Shown: one piece after another, positions 16,992 to 27,638 of the stretch
How the letters are laid out: every line of letters begins with the position of its first letter
How positions within the stretch are numbered: the stretch's first letter is position 1
Assembly: GCA_937888775.1 (NCBI GenBank)
Contig: CALAQT010000348.1
Span: 1-46,468 of the forward strand
DNA length: 46,468 nucleotides
Source of the DNA: an uncultured Actinomycetes bacterium
Lineage (GTDB): Bacteria; Actinomycetota; Thermoleophilia; Solirubrobacterales; Solirubrobacteraceae
Direction: 5' to 3'
Notes under the pieces: generated by a model
What the model was told of the DNA's origin: nothing
Database searches by the model: none
The model's input: the letters and a program-made list of their open reading frames with translations, nothing else
Translations under genes and position numbers: made by a program

Positions 16992-18623
16992 TCAGACCAG
17001 CTCCGGCTCCATCACGATCGCGCCCGCCGGGCACTCCGTGACGCAGATGCCACAGCCCTTGCAGAAGTCATAGTCGAAGGCGAAACGGCGTCCGGGACCG
17101 AGCTTGATCACCGCGTTGTCGGGACAGACGCCGTAGCAGTTGTCACACTCGAAGCAGTTGCCGCACGAGAGGCAGCGGCGCGCCTCGAACAGCGCCGTCT
17201 CCTCGTCCAGCCCCTCCACGACCTCGTCGAACGTGGACTGCCGGCGCACCATGTCCAGCCGGGGACGCACGGTGACCGGCGCGTCGCTGTAGTACCAGGT
17301 GTTGAGCATGTCGAATGCGGCGAGTTCGTGCTTCGCCGCCGGCGCATACGCCGCGCCGCGCAGCCAGGCGTCGATGTTGCGCGCCGCCTTCTTGCCGTGG
17401 CCGACGGCGACCGTCACGGTGCGCTCCGCCGGCACCATGTCACCGCCGGCGAACACACCGCGATGACCGGTCATCATCGTTGGACCCACCGCGACCACAC
17501 CGTCCTCGACAGTGATGTCGGAGAGACCGTTCAGCAGCGAGAGGTCGACCTCCTGGCCCAATGCCAGGATGACAGTATCGGCCTCGAGCTCCTCGAGGAT
17601 CCCCGTCGGCTGCGGGAACCCGGTCTCGTCGAGCTCCATTCGCTCGATGATGAGCTTCCCTTTGTCGGCTCGTCTGATGGTCGAGAGCCAGCGCATCAGA
17701 ACGCCCTCCTCGAGCGCCTCCTCGACCTCGATGACGTGGGCGGGCATCCGCTCCCTGGTGCGACGATATACGACCACCGTATCCTTCGCGCCCAGCCGCC
17801 GGGCGGTGCGCGCCGCGTCCATAGCGGTGTTCCCGCCACCGTAGACGACCACGCGCCGCCCCAGCAGTGGCCTCTCCTCCCCCTCCATGCCGCGCAGCAT
17901 TGACACCGCGTCAACGATCCGGGCGGCGTCACCCGCGGGGATGTCGGCGTGCCTGCCGATGTGCGCGCCGACGGCGACGAAGGCCGCGTCGAAAGCGCCG
18001 TCGTGTATCGTCGCCTCGAGGTTGTCGACGGTGCGGTCGAGCACCATGTGCACGCCCATCTCGACGATGCGCGAGATCTCCGCATCGAGCACCTCGCGCG
18101 GAAGACGGTACCGGGGAATGCCGAAGCGCATCATGCCACCCGGCTGTGCCCCGGCATCGAAAACGGTGACGTCGTGGCCCATCAGGCGAAGGTGGTGCGC
18201 GGCCGACAGCCCGGACGGGCCGGCGCCGACAACCAGGACGCGCTTGCCAGACCAGGGAACGGTCACGTCGACGCGCCAGCCGTGCGCGATGGCGGTGTCA
18301 CCGAGGAACCGCTCCACCGAGTCGATACCGACCGCGTGGTCGAGGCTCGCACGGTTGCAGGCGTCCTCGCACGGGTGGTAGCAGACGCGGCCCATCACCG
18401 CCGGGAACGGGTTGTCCCGCATGAGCGCTCGCCACGCCGCCTCGTAGCCGCCATCCTCGGCCTGGTACAGCCAGGACTGGATGTTCTCGCCAGCCGGGCA
18501 CGCGTTGTTGCAGGGAGGCATGCGGTCGACGTACACGGGCCGTTCAGTTCGCCACGAACCGGTGCGGTTGCCCAGCGACGATGCGACATCGAGCGTGATG
18601 GCGAACGGCCTCTGCGCGCTCAT
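16992..18623 (-). CDS. GltD-like NAD(P)/FAD oxidoreductase fused to a PorD-like 2x[4Fe-4S] ferredoxin
   Basis: A 543-residue fusion. Residues about 30-110 hold a GltD-type iron-sulfur region (CNNACPAGENIQ, then CYHPCEDACNR). Then come an FAD Rossmann motif (VLVVGAGPSGLSAA), the GltD hallmark GGMMRFGIPRYRLP and a second nucleotide motif (VVVYGGGNTAMDAARTARRLG). The last 75 residues are a ferredoxin with CLSCGNCFECDNCYGVCP and CKGCGICVTECP clusters, matching the delta subunit of pyruvate:ferredoxin oxidoreductase. Its start overlaps the PorB stop (ATGA), so it is the fourth gene of the PFOR operon. It likely carries electrons from the ThDP/FeS core to FAD and on to NAD(P)+, or the reverse. NAD versus NADP preference is not readable. 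Confidence 0.88.
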   Translation of the reverse strand: MSAQRPFAITLDVASSLGNRTGSWRTERPVYVDRMPPCNNACPAGENIQSWLYQAEDGGYEAAWRALMRDNPFPAVMGRVCYHPCEDACNRASLDHAVGIDSVERFLGDTAIAHGWRVDVTVPWSGKRVLVVGAGPSGLSAAHHLRLMGHDVTVFDAGAQPGGMMRFGIPRYRLPREVLDAEISRIVEMGVHMVLDRTVDNLEATIHDGAFDAAFVAVGAHIGRHADIPAGDAARIVDAVSMLRGMEGEERPLLGRRVVVYGGGNTAMDAARTARRLGAKDTVVVYRRTRERMPAHVIEVEEALEEGVLMRWLSTIRRADKGKLIIERMELDETGFPQPTGILEELEADTVILALGQEVDLSLLNGLSDITVEDGVVAVGPTMMTGHRGVFAGGDMVPAERTVTVAVGHGKKAARNIDAWLRGAAYAPAAKHELAAFDMLNTWYYSDAPVTVRPRLDMVRRQSTFDEVVEGLDEETALFEARRCLSCGNCFECDNCYGVCPDNAVIKLGPGRRFAFDYDFCKGCGICVTECPAGAIVMEPELV

Positions 18624-19633
18624 CTGGAGCCCACCGCCGCCGGTTCACGGAGCAGGCCGTAGCGCTCTACGTTGGCATCGGCGATCGCCTGGATGCGCGC
18701 CACGATGTCGGGGCGTCCCTTCGGTCCGAAAAGGTGTGCGTAGCGCCCCTGCGCGCTGAGGTACTCCTCGACCGGCTCCTTCCGCCGGATCGGCGTGGCC
18801 GAGACCACCCGGCCCGACTCCGCCTCGAAGACCGGGAACAACCCCGTCTCACATGCCAGGCGGGCCAACCTGATGGTGTCGTGCGAAGCGCTTCCCCAGC
18901 CCAGTGGGCAGGGCACAAGGATGTGCAGGTAGCGGGCTCCATGGAACCGCATGGCGCGCTCGACCTTGGCTTCGAGGTCGTGCAGGTCGGCCACCGTCGC
19001 GGTGGCCACGTAGGGGATCTCGTGAGCCATGGCGATCAGGGGGAGGTTCTTTCCCTGATCGAAGGGGTTGCCCGGTTGGTCGCCAACGGCCTCCGTGGTT
19101 GCGGTGCGCGCCGCTGGCGGCGTCGCTCCGGAGCGCTGGACACCGGTGTTCATGTACGCCTCGTTGTCGTAGCAGACGAAGAGCACGTCGTCGTTGCGCT
19201 CGAACATCCCGGACAGGCACGCGAACCCGATGTCCACGGTCCCGCCGTCACCTGCCTGGGCGACGGTGCGGATGTCACCGCGGCCCTTGACCCTCAGTGC
19301 CGCGGCGATGCCGGTCGCCACCGCCGCCGTGTTGCCGAACAGGGAGTGGATCCAGGGAACCTGCCACGCTGACTCCGGGTAGAGGGTGGAGAACACCTCG
19401 AGGCAGCCGGTGGCGTTGGCCGCGATCATCCTGCCCTTGGTGATGCGCATCGCCGCGTCGAGCGCATAGCGAGCACCCAGTGCCTCGCCGCATCCCTGGC
19501 ACGCTCGATGTCCTGACGTCAGCGAGTTGCTGCGTTGGGCGTCCGCCTGGACGGATCGATCCTCTGATTCCAGGAGGCGGTTGCCCACCGCGAAACTTCC
19601 GACCTGGTAGAACTTGATGGGCTGGTACGGCAT
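18620..19633 (-). CDS. porB: 2-oxoacid:ferredoxin oxidoreductase beta subunit (PorB-like)
   Basis: A 337-residue ThDP-binding subunit. The cluster-binding CxxC lies in GHRACQGCGEALGARYALDAA, with further cysteines at ANATGCLEVF and in the C-terminal third. The ThDP/Mg motif is QAGDGGTVDIGFACLSGMFERNDDVLFVCYDNEAYMNTGVQ. The family oxidatively decarboxylates pyruvate or another 2-oxo acid to acyl-CoA, reducing ferredoxin, or runs in reverse to fix CO2. The start at 19633 has GGGGGAGA upstream and lies 13 nt after PorA. Substrate (pyruvate or 2-oxoglutarate) is not certain, but subunit order and the separate gamma subunit fit a Por-type enzyme. Confidence 0.9.
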   Translation of the reverse strand: MPYQPIKFYQVGSFAVGNRLLESEDRSVQADAQRSNSLTSGHRACQGCGEALGARYALDAAMRITKGRMIAANATGCLEVFSTLYPESAWQVPWIHSLFGNTAAVATGIAAALRVKGRGDIRTVAQAGDGGTVDIGFACLSGMFERNDDVLFVCYDNEAYMNTGVQRSGATPPAARTATTEAVGDQPGNPFDQGKNLPLIAMAHEIPYVATATVADLHDLEAKVERAMRFHGARYLHILVPCPLGWGSASHDTIRLARLACETGLFPVFEAESGRVVSATPIRRKEPVEEYLSAQGRYAHLFGPKGRPDIVARIQAIADANVERYGLLREPAAVGSR

Positions 19634-19646
19634 CGACGTCTCCCCC

Positions 19647-20873
19647 TCAGCGCACCGCGACCGTGCCGGCGACGAGTTCGCGTGTCAGCCGGCGATCGGT
19701 GCGCGCCAGTTCCCGCTCGACGACACCCCGGTCGAGGTCGAGGAATGTCAACGGTTCCAGTCGGTCACCCGCCGCCCGCTCGAGCAGCGCCGAAATCGAC
19801 CGCTGCGTGATCGGCCGGCCTCCCAGGCCGGCCACCACCGAGAAGCGGCGGCCTTGCAGGTGCGACAGCGCCGACCAGACGTCGGCCGCGACAACGCCGC
19901 CCGCGCCGGGCGCGAGTGACTTCTCGATGACGACCACGCGCGCGGCTCCCGCGGCGGCAGCGCGCACGGCCTCGAACGGGAACGGCCGGAAGCAGCTGAT
20001 GCCCACGACACCGATGCGCGCCCCGCGACGGCGGAGGTCGTCGACGGCATCGCGGATGGTGCCGAGCACGGACCCGAGCGAGATCACGATGGTGTCGGCG
20101 CCCTCGACCCCGTCCGTCGTGACCAGGCCGCCGGAGCAGCGTCCGAAACGCGTTGCGAACTCGGTCGCGACGGCGCCGATGCGCTCGATCGCCTGCAAGT
20201 GCCTGGCGTGAGCCAGGTAGCGCACCTCCATGAATGCTTCCGGCCCGACCATCGCGCCGATGGTGATGGGGTCGTCGGGGTCGAGCACCTGGCGCGGCTG
20301 GAAGGGCGGCAGGAAGGCGTCAACCTCCGCCTGCTCAGGGATATCGAGACGTTCGGTCGCGTGCGTGAGGATGAAGCCGTCCATGCAGACCATGACCGGC
20401 AGCGAGAGGGACTCGGCAATGCGAAACGCCTGCACGTGCAGGTCGATCGCCTCCTGGTTGGTCTCCGCGTGGAACTGGATCCAGCCACAGTCGCGCAGCG
20501 CCATCGAGTCCGAATGGTCGTTCCAGATGTTGATCGGTGCGCCGATGGCGCGGTTGGCGACGGTCATGACGATGGGAAGGCCGAGACCGGAGGCGTTGAA
20601 CACCGCCTCGGTCATGTACAGCAGTCCCTGGCTGGCGGTCGCGGTGTAGGCTCGCGCACCGGTCGCCGAGGCGCCGATGGCCACGGACATCGCGGCGAAC
20701 TCGGACTCGACGTTGATGAACTCGCACGGCGCCAGCGAACCCGTCTTCACCTTGACGCCCAGCGCCTCGACGATGTGCGTCTGCGGCGAGATCGGGTAGG
20801 CGCAGATGACCTCCGGGCGCGACAGCGCCACCGCCTCGGCGACGCCGCGCGAGCCCTCGATCTGCCTAAGCAC
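19647..20873 (-). CDS. porA: 2-oxoacid:ferredoxin oxidoreductase alpha subunit (PorA-like)
   Basis: A 408-residue subunit. The N-terminal pyrimidine-binding domain contains ICAYPISPQTHIVEAL and FINVESEFAAMSVAIGASATGARAYTATASQGLLYM. The C-terminal transketolase-like domain includes VISLGSVLGTIRDAVDDLRRRG and the CoA-side region GISCFRPFPFEAV. The GTG start at 20873 overlaps the PorG stop by 8 nt and has GGAGG 6 nt upstream; the open frame to 20990 lies inside porG and is rejected. The alpha subunit supplies the glutamate that activates ThDP, here in VESE. Confidence 0.9.
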   Translation of the reverse strand: MLRQIEGSRGVAEAVALSRPEVICAYPISPQTHIVEALGVKVKTGSLAPCEFINVESEFAAMSVAIGASATGARAYTATASQGLLYMTEAVFNASGLGLPIVMTVANRAIGAPINIWNDHSDSMALRDCGWIQFHAETNQEAIDLHVQAFRIAESLSLPVMVCMDGFILTHATERLDIPEQAEVDAFLPPFQPRQVLDPDDPITIGAMVGPEAFMEVRYLAHARHLQAIERIGAVATEFATRFGRCSGGLVTTDGVEGADTIVISLGSVLGTIRDAVDDLRRRGARIGVVGISCFRPFPFEAVRAAAAGAARVVVIEKSLAPGAGGVVAADVWSALSHLQGRRFSVVAGLGGRPITQRSISALLERAAGDRLEPLTFLDLDRGVVERELARTDRRLTRELVAGTVAVR

Positions 20874-21462
20874 CGACCGCCTCCGCCACCATGGACAGCT
20901 CGCGTTCAATGAACTTGTGCGCCGCCACCGCGCCGGCGTAGTTGGCGCCGGCAACCGCGGCCGAGAAACGGTCCCGCAGCGCCGTGGCAATCGCGTCCAG
21001 CGAGACGATCCCGGTCATCGCCGCCAAGGCTCCGAGCAGCACCGCGTTGGGCGTCGGACGTCCCACGTGTTCGCGGGCGAGGTCGGTCGCCGGCACGGTG
21101 AGAAGGCGCACGCGAGGATGGCGGGTCCTGAGGTCGCCCAGGCCCAGCTCGTCGACGCTGCGCGAGGAGTTGATGAGGACGTATCCCTCCGTGCCCAGAC
21201 CGCTGAAGAGGTCGACGGCGTGCAGCAGGGTGGGGTCCTGGATGATCAGCGCGTTGGGCTCGGCGATCGGCTCGCGGGTGCGGATCGGCCCGTCGGCGAT
21301 GCGGCAGAAGGCGACGATGGGCGCCCCCATCCGCTCCGAACCGAAGGATGGGAATGCCTGCGCGTGCCTGCCCTCGGCAAAGGCCGCCATCGACAGCAGT
21401 TCGGCTGCGGTGACCACGCCCTGCCCACCGCGACCATGGATGCGCACCTGGAAGAGATCCAT
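20866..21462 (-). CDS. porG: 2-oxoacid:ferredoxin oxidoreductase gamma subunit (PorG-like)
   Basis: A 198-residue subunit, first gene of the operon. It opens with the family hallmark VRIHGRGGQGVVTAAELLSMAAF and continues HAQAFPSFGSERMGAPIVAFCRI. It is the domain that closes over CoA. The start at 21462 lacks a strong ribosome site. A methyltransferase remnant ends 10 nt upstream on the same strand, so the promoter may lie within or before that remnant. Confidence 0.9.
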   Translation of the reverse strand: MDLFQVRIHGRGGQGVVTAAELLSMAAFAEGRHAQAFPSFGSERMGAPIVAFCRIADGPIRTREPIAEPNALIIQDPTLLHAVDLFSGLGTEGYVLINSSRSVDELGLGDLRTRHPRVRLLTVPATDLAREHVGRPTPNAVLLGALAAMTGIVSLDAIATALRDRFSAAVAGANYAGAVAAHKFIERELSMVAEAVGA

Positions 21463-21471
21463 GCCGCGAGC

Positions 21472-21879
21472 CTACGCGGCATGGGAGCCGGTGACCACCG
21501 CCCAAGGGCGCCCGGTCGTGTGACCAACGACCCAGGCGCCGCCACCGGCGGTTGCGGCTGGGCACGGAGTCCAGGAAGTGGGCCGCCACCGCCTCACGCT
21601 GAAGATGGTGGCTTCGAGGTCCCCGTGGCTCCGGGCCACGGCGATCGACCACGAGCCGGTGCCGCCGACGACGTCGAGCAAGCGCCGGTGCCGGGCGAAG
21701 TCGTAGGTCGCCGCCAACGCGGCGACGGGGCCAGCCAGGATCGCTTCGATCCCCGCTGAGGCCACCTCCTGGAGGGCGTCGTCGAGTTCGAAGATCTCCT
21801 GCGAGGGTCCACTGCCCAAGGCATCGGCCAGCCCGCGCCGAATGGTCTCACGCCGGGCGCGGCCCTCGAGGCTGGCCAT
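21472..21879 (-). pseudogene. remnant of a SAM-dependent O-methyltransferase
   Basis: The frame contains a recognisable piece of a small-molecule methyltransferase: a helical stretch (EIFELDDALQEVASAGIEAI), then YDFARHRRLLDVVGGTGSWSIAVARSHGDLEATIF, which holds SAM motif I (DVxGGTG). The homologous part covers only about 95 residues and stops abruptly after ATIF. The remaining 40 residues, rich in Trp, Pro and Ala, resemble nothing. No continuation is seen in the other frames. A full enzyme would need some 200 more residues, so this is a truncated, probably dead copy. Confidence 0.6.
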
Positions 21880-21965
21880 GGCGTCGAGCTCGGTGCCGGG
21901 CGGTTCGCCCGCGACGTCGCTCCCACTGTGCCCGACGACGCCGTCGGTCGGGCACCATCCGGCTC

Positions 21966-22778
21966 GTGCATGGTCTCATTGCGAGCGTGCCGATGCGCAA
22001 CGACCTCGAGGCGCTCGCCGCGCTGCTCTCGGGCGCCGGGTTCGTCGCGGCGGAAGAGGAGGCGGACGAGCTCCTCGCTTGCGCGGCCGGCGATGTCGAG
22101 CTCCTCGACTCGCTCGTCGGGCGTCGCCTCACGGGCGAGCCACTCGCCTGGATCACCGGGAGCGTCTCGTTCTGTGGCTTGGAGATCCGCGTTGATCCCG
22201 GTGTCTACGTTCCACGCTGGCAGAGCGAGCCGCTCGCGCGTCGGGCCGTCGAGCGCCTGCCAACGAACGGTGCGGCGATCGATCTCTGCACCGGGGCCGG
22301 AGCGATGGCCAAGACCTTGATCACGGACCACCCCGGCGCGCGCGTCGTGGCGTCCGACGTCGACGAGCGTGCCGTTGCCTGCGCGACGGCGAACGGCGTG
22401 GAGGTCTACTTCGGCGATCTGTTCGCCCCGCTGCCGCGCACGCTCGAAGGACGCGTCGACGTCGTCGTCGGCGTCGTCCCGTACGTGCCGACGCCCGCGT
22501 TGCCGCTGTTGCAGCGCGACACCTTCGCGTTCGAGTCGCCGCTGTCCTACGACGGCGGCCGCGACGGCACCGAGATCCTCCGACGCGTCCTCACCGACAG
22601 CCCCCGCTTCCTCCGGCGCGGCGGTGCGCTCCTCCTCGAGCTCGGCGGCGAGCAGGCCGAGGCGCTCGGCGACGACCTCGCGCGCCTCGGCTACGTCGAT
22701 GTCAGCGTTCTCGTTGACGAAGACGGTGACGCCCGCGGCATCGAGGCGACCCTTGGAGTGAGCCAAGCCCCAGTCTGA
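21966..22778 (+). CDS. PrmC/HemK-related methyltransferase-like protein with altered catalytic motif
   Basis: A 270-residue class I SAM methyltransferase of the HemK family. An N-terminal helical domain of about 75 residues (ADELLACAAGD, RRLTGEPLAWITGSVSFCGLEI) is followed by VDPGVYVPRWQSEPLARRAV, motif I IDLCTGAGAMAK and acidic DVDERAVACA. The substrate motif NPPY reads VGVVPYVP here, so the asparagine that holds the glutamine amide is lost. Actinobacteria have PrmC-related paralogs with variant motifs; release-factor methylation therefore cannot be assumed. The start is uncertain: GTG 21966, GTG 21987 or ATG 21993, none with a ribosome site. Confidence 0.75.
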   Translation: MHGLIASVPMRNDLEALAALLSGAGFVAAEEEADELLACAAGDVELLDSLVGRRLTGEPLAWITGSVSFCGLEIRVDPGVYVPRWQSEPLARRAVERLPTNGAAIDLCTGAGAMAKTLITDHPGARVVASDVDERAVACATANGVEVYFGDLFAPLPRTLEGRVDVVVGVVPYVPTPALPLLQRDTFAFESPLSYDGGRDGTEILRRVLTDSPRFLRRGGALLLELGGEQAEALGDDLARLGYVDVSVLVDEDGDARGIEATLGVSQAPV

Positions 22779-22797
22779 GTCGAGGCCTGGCGCTCCG

Positions 22798-23676
22798 TCA
22801 GCTGATGACCCGCTTCTTGAAACCGCGAACTCCGTTCCAGACGAAGAAGGCCGTGAAGGCGAGCAGGACCGGATACACGACATAGAGAGACATGTGTTGC
22901 TCACTGGTCAGCGCGGCTCTGAAACCTTCGTTGATGTAGATCAGGGGATTGACGAGCACCACGGTCTGCAGCCACGAGAACCCGTGAACCTGGACCGGTG
23001 CAAGCTTCGTCCACGAGTAGTACGTACCACCAAGAAAGGTGATCGGAAGGACGACGATGCCGAAGAGAAGCGGGACCGTGCGCGGTTGGAAGAATGTCCC
23101 GAAGCTGAGTCCCAGCGCAGAGCAACAGACGCAGGCCAGTGGAATCATCGTGACCAAAATCCACCAGGTGACATGTAGATCGATGGTGATCTGTGGCGCG
23201 TGGACGACTGCGGCAATTGGAAAGACGATCAACGCGGCGATCAATCCCTGCACAGCACCAAAGGCGACCTTCTCCAGTGCCACTAGACTGACCGGAAGTG
23301 GGGCGAGGACACGGTCCTCGATCTCCTTCGTGTAGCCGAACTCCTGCACCATCGGTAGGGCCACGGCCTGGATCCCCTGGAACATGATCGACAGGCCAAC
23401 CACACCGGCGACAAGGATCGTGGCGAAGGAGGATTCCCCGCTGGCACCACCGCCCGATCCAACCCCCGTACCGATGGTCGGAAACACGTACGTGAAAACG
23501 AAGACGAGAAGAAATGGCTGAAGGATGGTTCGTGGAATGAACTGAGCAAGGTTCTTGCGCAACACGGTGAGGTCTCGCAGGAGAAGAGCCTTGAAGGCGT
23601 CGCGACTGGATGCCGCCGCGGAGCGCCGTGTTGTGCGGATCGGCAGGGAATCTAGTCTGGTGGTCGCTGATGCCAT
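22798..23676 (-). CDS. ABC-2 type transporter permease (DrrB/NodJ-like)
   Basis: A 292-residue membrane protein with six hydrophobic segments. It includes the ABC-2 region FGYTKEIEDRVLAPLPVSLVALEKVAFG (cytoplasmic loop) and TFFQPRTVPLLFGIVVLPITFLGGTYYSW near segment 5. Its start overlaps the stop of the ATPase gene (ATGA), so the pair makes one exporter. DrrAB-type exporters remove drugs, lipids or polysaccharide precursors; the cargo here is unknown. Confidence 0.88.
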   Translation of the reverse strand: MASATTRLDSLPIRTTRRSAAASSRDAFKALLLRDLTVLRKNLAQFIPRTILQPFLLVFVFTYVFPTIGTGVGSGGGASGESSFATILVAGVVGLSIMFQGIQAVALPMVQEFGYTKEIEDRVLAPLPVSLVALEKVAFGAVQGLIAALIVFPIAAVVHAPQITIDLHVTWWILVTMIPLACVCCSALGLSFGTFFQPRTVPLLFGIVVLPITFLGGTYYSWTKLAPVQVHGFSWLQTVVLVNPLIYINEGFRAALTSEQHMSLYVVYPVLLAFTAFFVWNGVRGFKKRVIS

Positions 23677-24674
23677 CAGTCGCGGAGCTCTTTGCCGGTG
23701 AGGTTGATGAAGACTGTTTCCAGGTTTGGTTCGGTCACAGTGGCGTCCGTGATCGTGAAACCGCCGTCGTCAGCCGCCGCGATGACCTTCAGCAGGATCC
23801 CGCCCCCACCTCGCACGCCGAGGTGGACCCTGCCATCGACGACTGCAGCCGAGTCAACTCCTGCAACGCGTTCCTGGAGGAAGCCGGCCAGGCGGTCGAG
23901 GTCTCCATTCGCGCTGACCACCACGATGGTGTCGGCTCCCACCGATCGCTTCAGATCGTGTGGCGTATCCAGGACGAGGATCCTGCCGTGGTCCATGATC
24001 CCGATGCGGTCGCACAGTTGATCCGCTTCGTCCATGTTGTGGGTGGTCAGGAGGATGGTTTCACCGTCGTCATGGAGCTTCCTGAGTATCTCCCACAAGG
24101 CGATGCGACTCTGCGGGTCGAGGCCCGCCGTCGGCTCGTCAAGGAAGAGAACGGCCGGACGATGCAGGATGGCGCGCGCAACCATGAGGCGCTGGGCCAG
24201 TCCGCCGGACAGGGCCATGACGGACATCCTCGCATGCTCGGTGAGAAGAAACTTCATCAGCATCTCGTCGGCCGCGGCGCGAGCTTCCTTCGCCGCCATG
24301 CCAAAGAAGCGGCCGTGGAAGTAGAGGTTTTCCCAGACCGTCAGTGAACGGTCCAGCGTGTTCGTCTGAGGTACGACCCCGATCAGTTGTTTTGCCACAG
24401 CAGGATGCTTCAACACGTCGACGTCAGCAATGAAGGCCTGTCCCGACGTCGGGATCACTCGAGTGGTGAGCATGCTCGCAGTCGTCGTCTTGCCTGCTCC
24501 ATTGGGACCGAGAAGCCCGAAGATCTCGCCCTGGGCGACCGTGAGGTTCAGGGTGTCGACGGCCTTCACCCCACCGGGATATACCTTGGTGAGATCCACG
24601 GTTCGGATGACGGCCTGTAACTCAGCGGACGTCGTGGGGTTGGGTGAAACGATCTCGGCTTGGGACGCTGACAT
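23676..24674 (-). CDS. ABC transporter ATP-binding protein (DrrA-like)
   Basis: A 332-residue ATPase. Walker A is GLLGPNGAGKTT, the signature is ALSGGLAQRLMVARAI (leucine where Gln/Glu is usual), Walker B is VLFLDEPTAGLDP and the H-loop is LLTTHNMDEADQLCDR. A C-terminal domain of about 90 residues follows, as in DrrA-type exporters. A GGAG about 8 nt before the ATG supports the start. The first gene of a two-gene exporter operon. The 273 bases upstream to 24947 hold its promoter but no gene I can support. Confidence 0.9.
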   Translation of the reverse strand: MSASQAEIVSPNPTTSAELQAVIRTVDLTKVYPGGVKAVDTLNLTVAQGEIFGLLGPNGAGKTTTASMLTTRVIPTSGQAFIADVDVLKHPAVAKQLIGVVPQTNTLDRSLTVWENLYFHGRFFGMAAKEARAAADEMLMKFLLTEHARMSVMALSGGLAQRLMVARAILHRPAVLFLDEPTAGLDPQSRIALWEILRKLHDDGETILLTTHNMDEADQLCDRIGIMDHGRILVLDTPHDLKRSVGADTIVVVSANGDLDRLAGFLQERVAGVDSAAVVDGRVHLGVRGGGGILLKVIAAADDGGFTITDATVTEPNLETVFINLTGKELRD

Positions 24675-24947
24675 CAGAGACTCCGAGTGCGCTCGCTGTA
24701 CGGTGGCTCAGCGCAGCATACGGAACTGAACCGCGCGACACGGCTCCCAGCAAACGATGGTGGCCTAAAGGGTCGCCTACCCGCGCTCCGCGCCTGTCAG
24801 AATGGACGTGGCGAATGCGTCCTAGATTCTGGCGGACAATCACTCTGTGGGGCCGTCTCCACCACTGGGGACGCCGCCAGAACGGGCCGTGCGGCTGCGA
24901 CAGGTGGGGCATCGGCATGGAACTCGAAACCCACACTGGAGGCTGTA

Positions 24948-25148
24948 ATGAAGAACACTGACTACGTGATTTACATCACAACCACACACGGCTCGACATG
25001 GAGCCACTTCCAAGAGAACAACGGCTGGACACGAACTGGTCCAAACGGTCGAATCCACCAACTCAGCGCAGAGCAACTGTTGTCGCACCTATTGCCGCCA
25101 CTCGCAGGCGACCAACCGGGCCTCAGCGTCAGGGTGGAACGGAGGTAG
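24948..25148 (+). CDS. hypothetical small protein (66 aa)
   Basis: Encodes 66 residues beginning MKNTDYVIYITTTHGSTW. GGAGG lies 5 nt before the ATG at 24948, an optimal site, so I trust this short gene. Its first half is markedly AT-richer than the neighbours (codons such as ATT TAC ATC ACA ACC), hinting at different origin or low expression. It is soluble, with a beta-like N-terminus and a helix around LSAEQLLSHLLPPLAG. No family is recognised. It stands alone between the divergent ABC exporter and lon. Confidence 0.6.
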   Translation: MKNTDYVIYITTTHGSTWSHFQENNGWTRTGPNGRIHQLSAEQLLSHLLPPLAGDQPGLSVRVERR

Positions 25149-25216
25149 CAAGGCCTTCGTGCCCGGCTCGCTTCCGGCTGACCTGCCCGCCATGCGTAGG
25201 CCGGGGCGAAATCGGG

Positions 25217-25222
25217 TACAAC
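25217..25222 (+). promoter_or_regulatory. -10-like element of lon (leaderless start)
   Basis: TACAAC ends exactly 6 nt before the lon ATG. There is no ribosome site. The same GGGTACAAC context precedes the DsbA-like gene at 33325. No heat-shock operator such as CIRCE is visible. Confidence 0.45.
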
Positions 25223-25228
25223 CAATCC

Positions 25229-27568
<2,340 letters not shown>

Positions 27569-27594
27569 CCTCACGCGCTGGCCGTTCCGGGGCT

Positions 27595-27638
27595 CGCGCG
27601 TAGGAGAGTTGAAAGTCGCGCATGCCGCTCTCCATGCC
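27595..27638 (-). pseudogene. short duplicate of malic enzyme coding sequence
   Basis: These 44 bases match 34639-34682 inside the malic enzyme gene at 42 positions, in the same orientation. Read on the minus strand they encode GMESGMRDFQLSYAR; the intact enzyme has GMASGMRDFQLSYAR. Similarity fades on both sides, so this is either the last scrap of a second malic enzyme gene or a copied fragment. It lies in the gap after lon (27569-27726), which otherwise holds no gene. Confidence 0.6.

Noticed and set aside
16920..17010. complete tRNA gene
   Set aside because: Only the T-arm and acceptor 3' strand can be found. No D-arm, anticodon arm or 5' acceptor strand fits.
16860..17903. 347-codon plus-strand frame across the tRNA scrap and the oxidoreductase
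   Set aside because: The start reads GREDSNLGG, a known translation artefact of tRNA 3' ends. The remainder is antisense to a clear gene.
21594..22904. 436-codon minus-strand open frame opposite the HemK-like gene
   Set aside because: Low-complexity composition without motifs. The plus strand carries a recognisable SAM methyltransferase.
24998..25228. N-terminal extension of lon
   Set aside because: It overlaps the 66-residue gene in another frame and is not Lon-like. The ATG at 25229 gives the family N-terminus.
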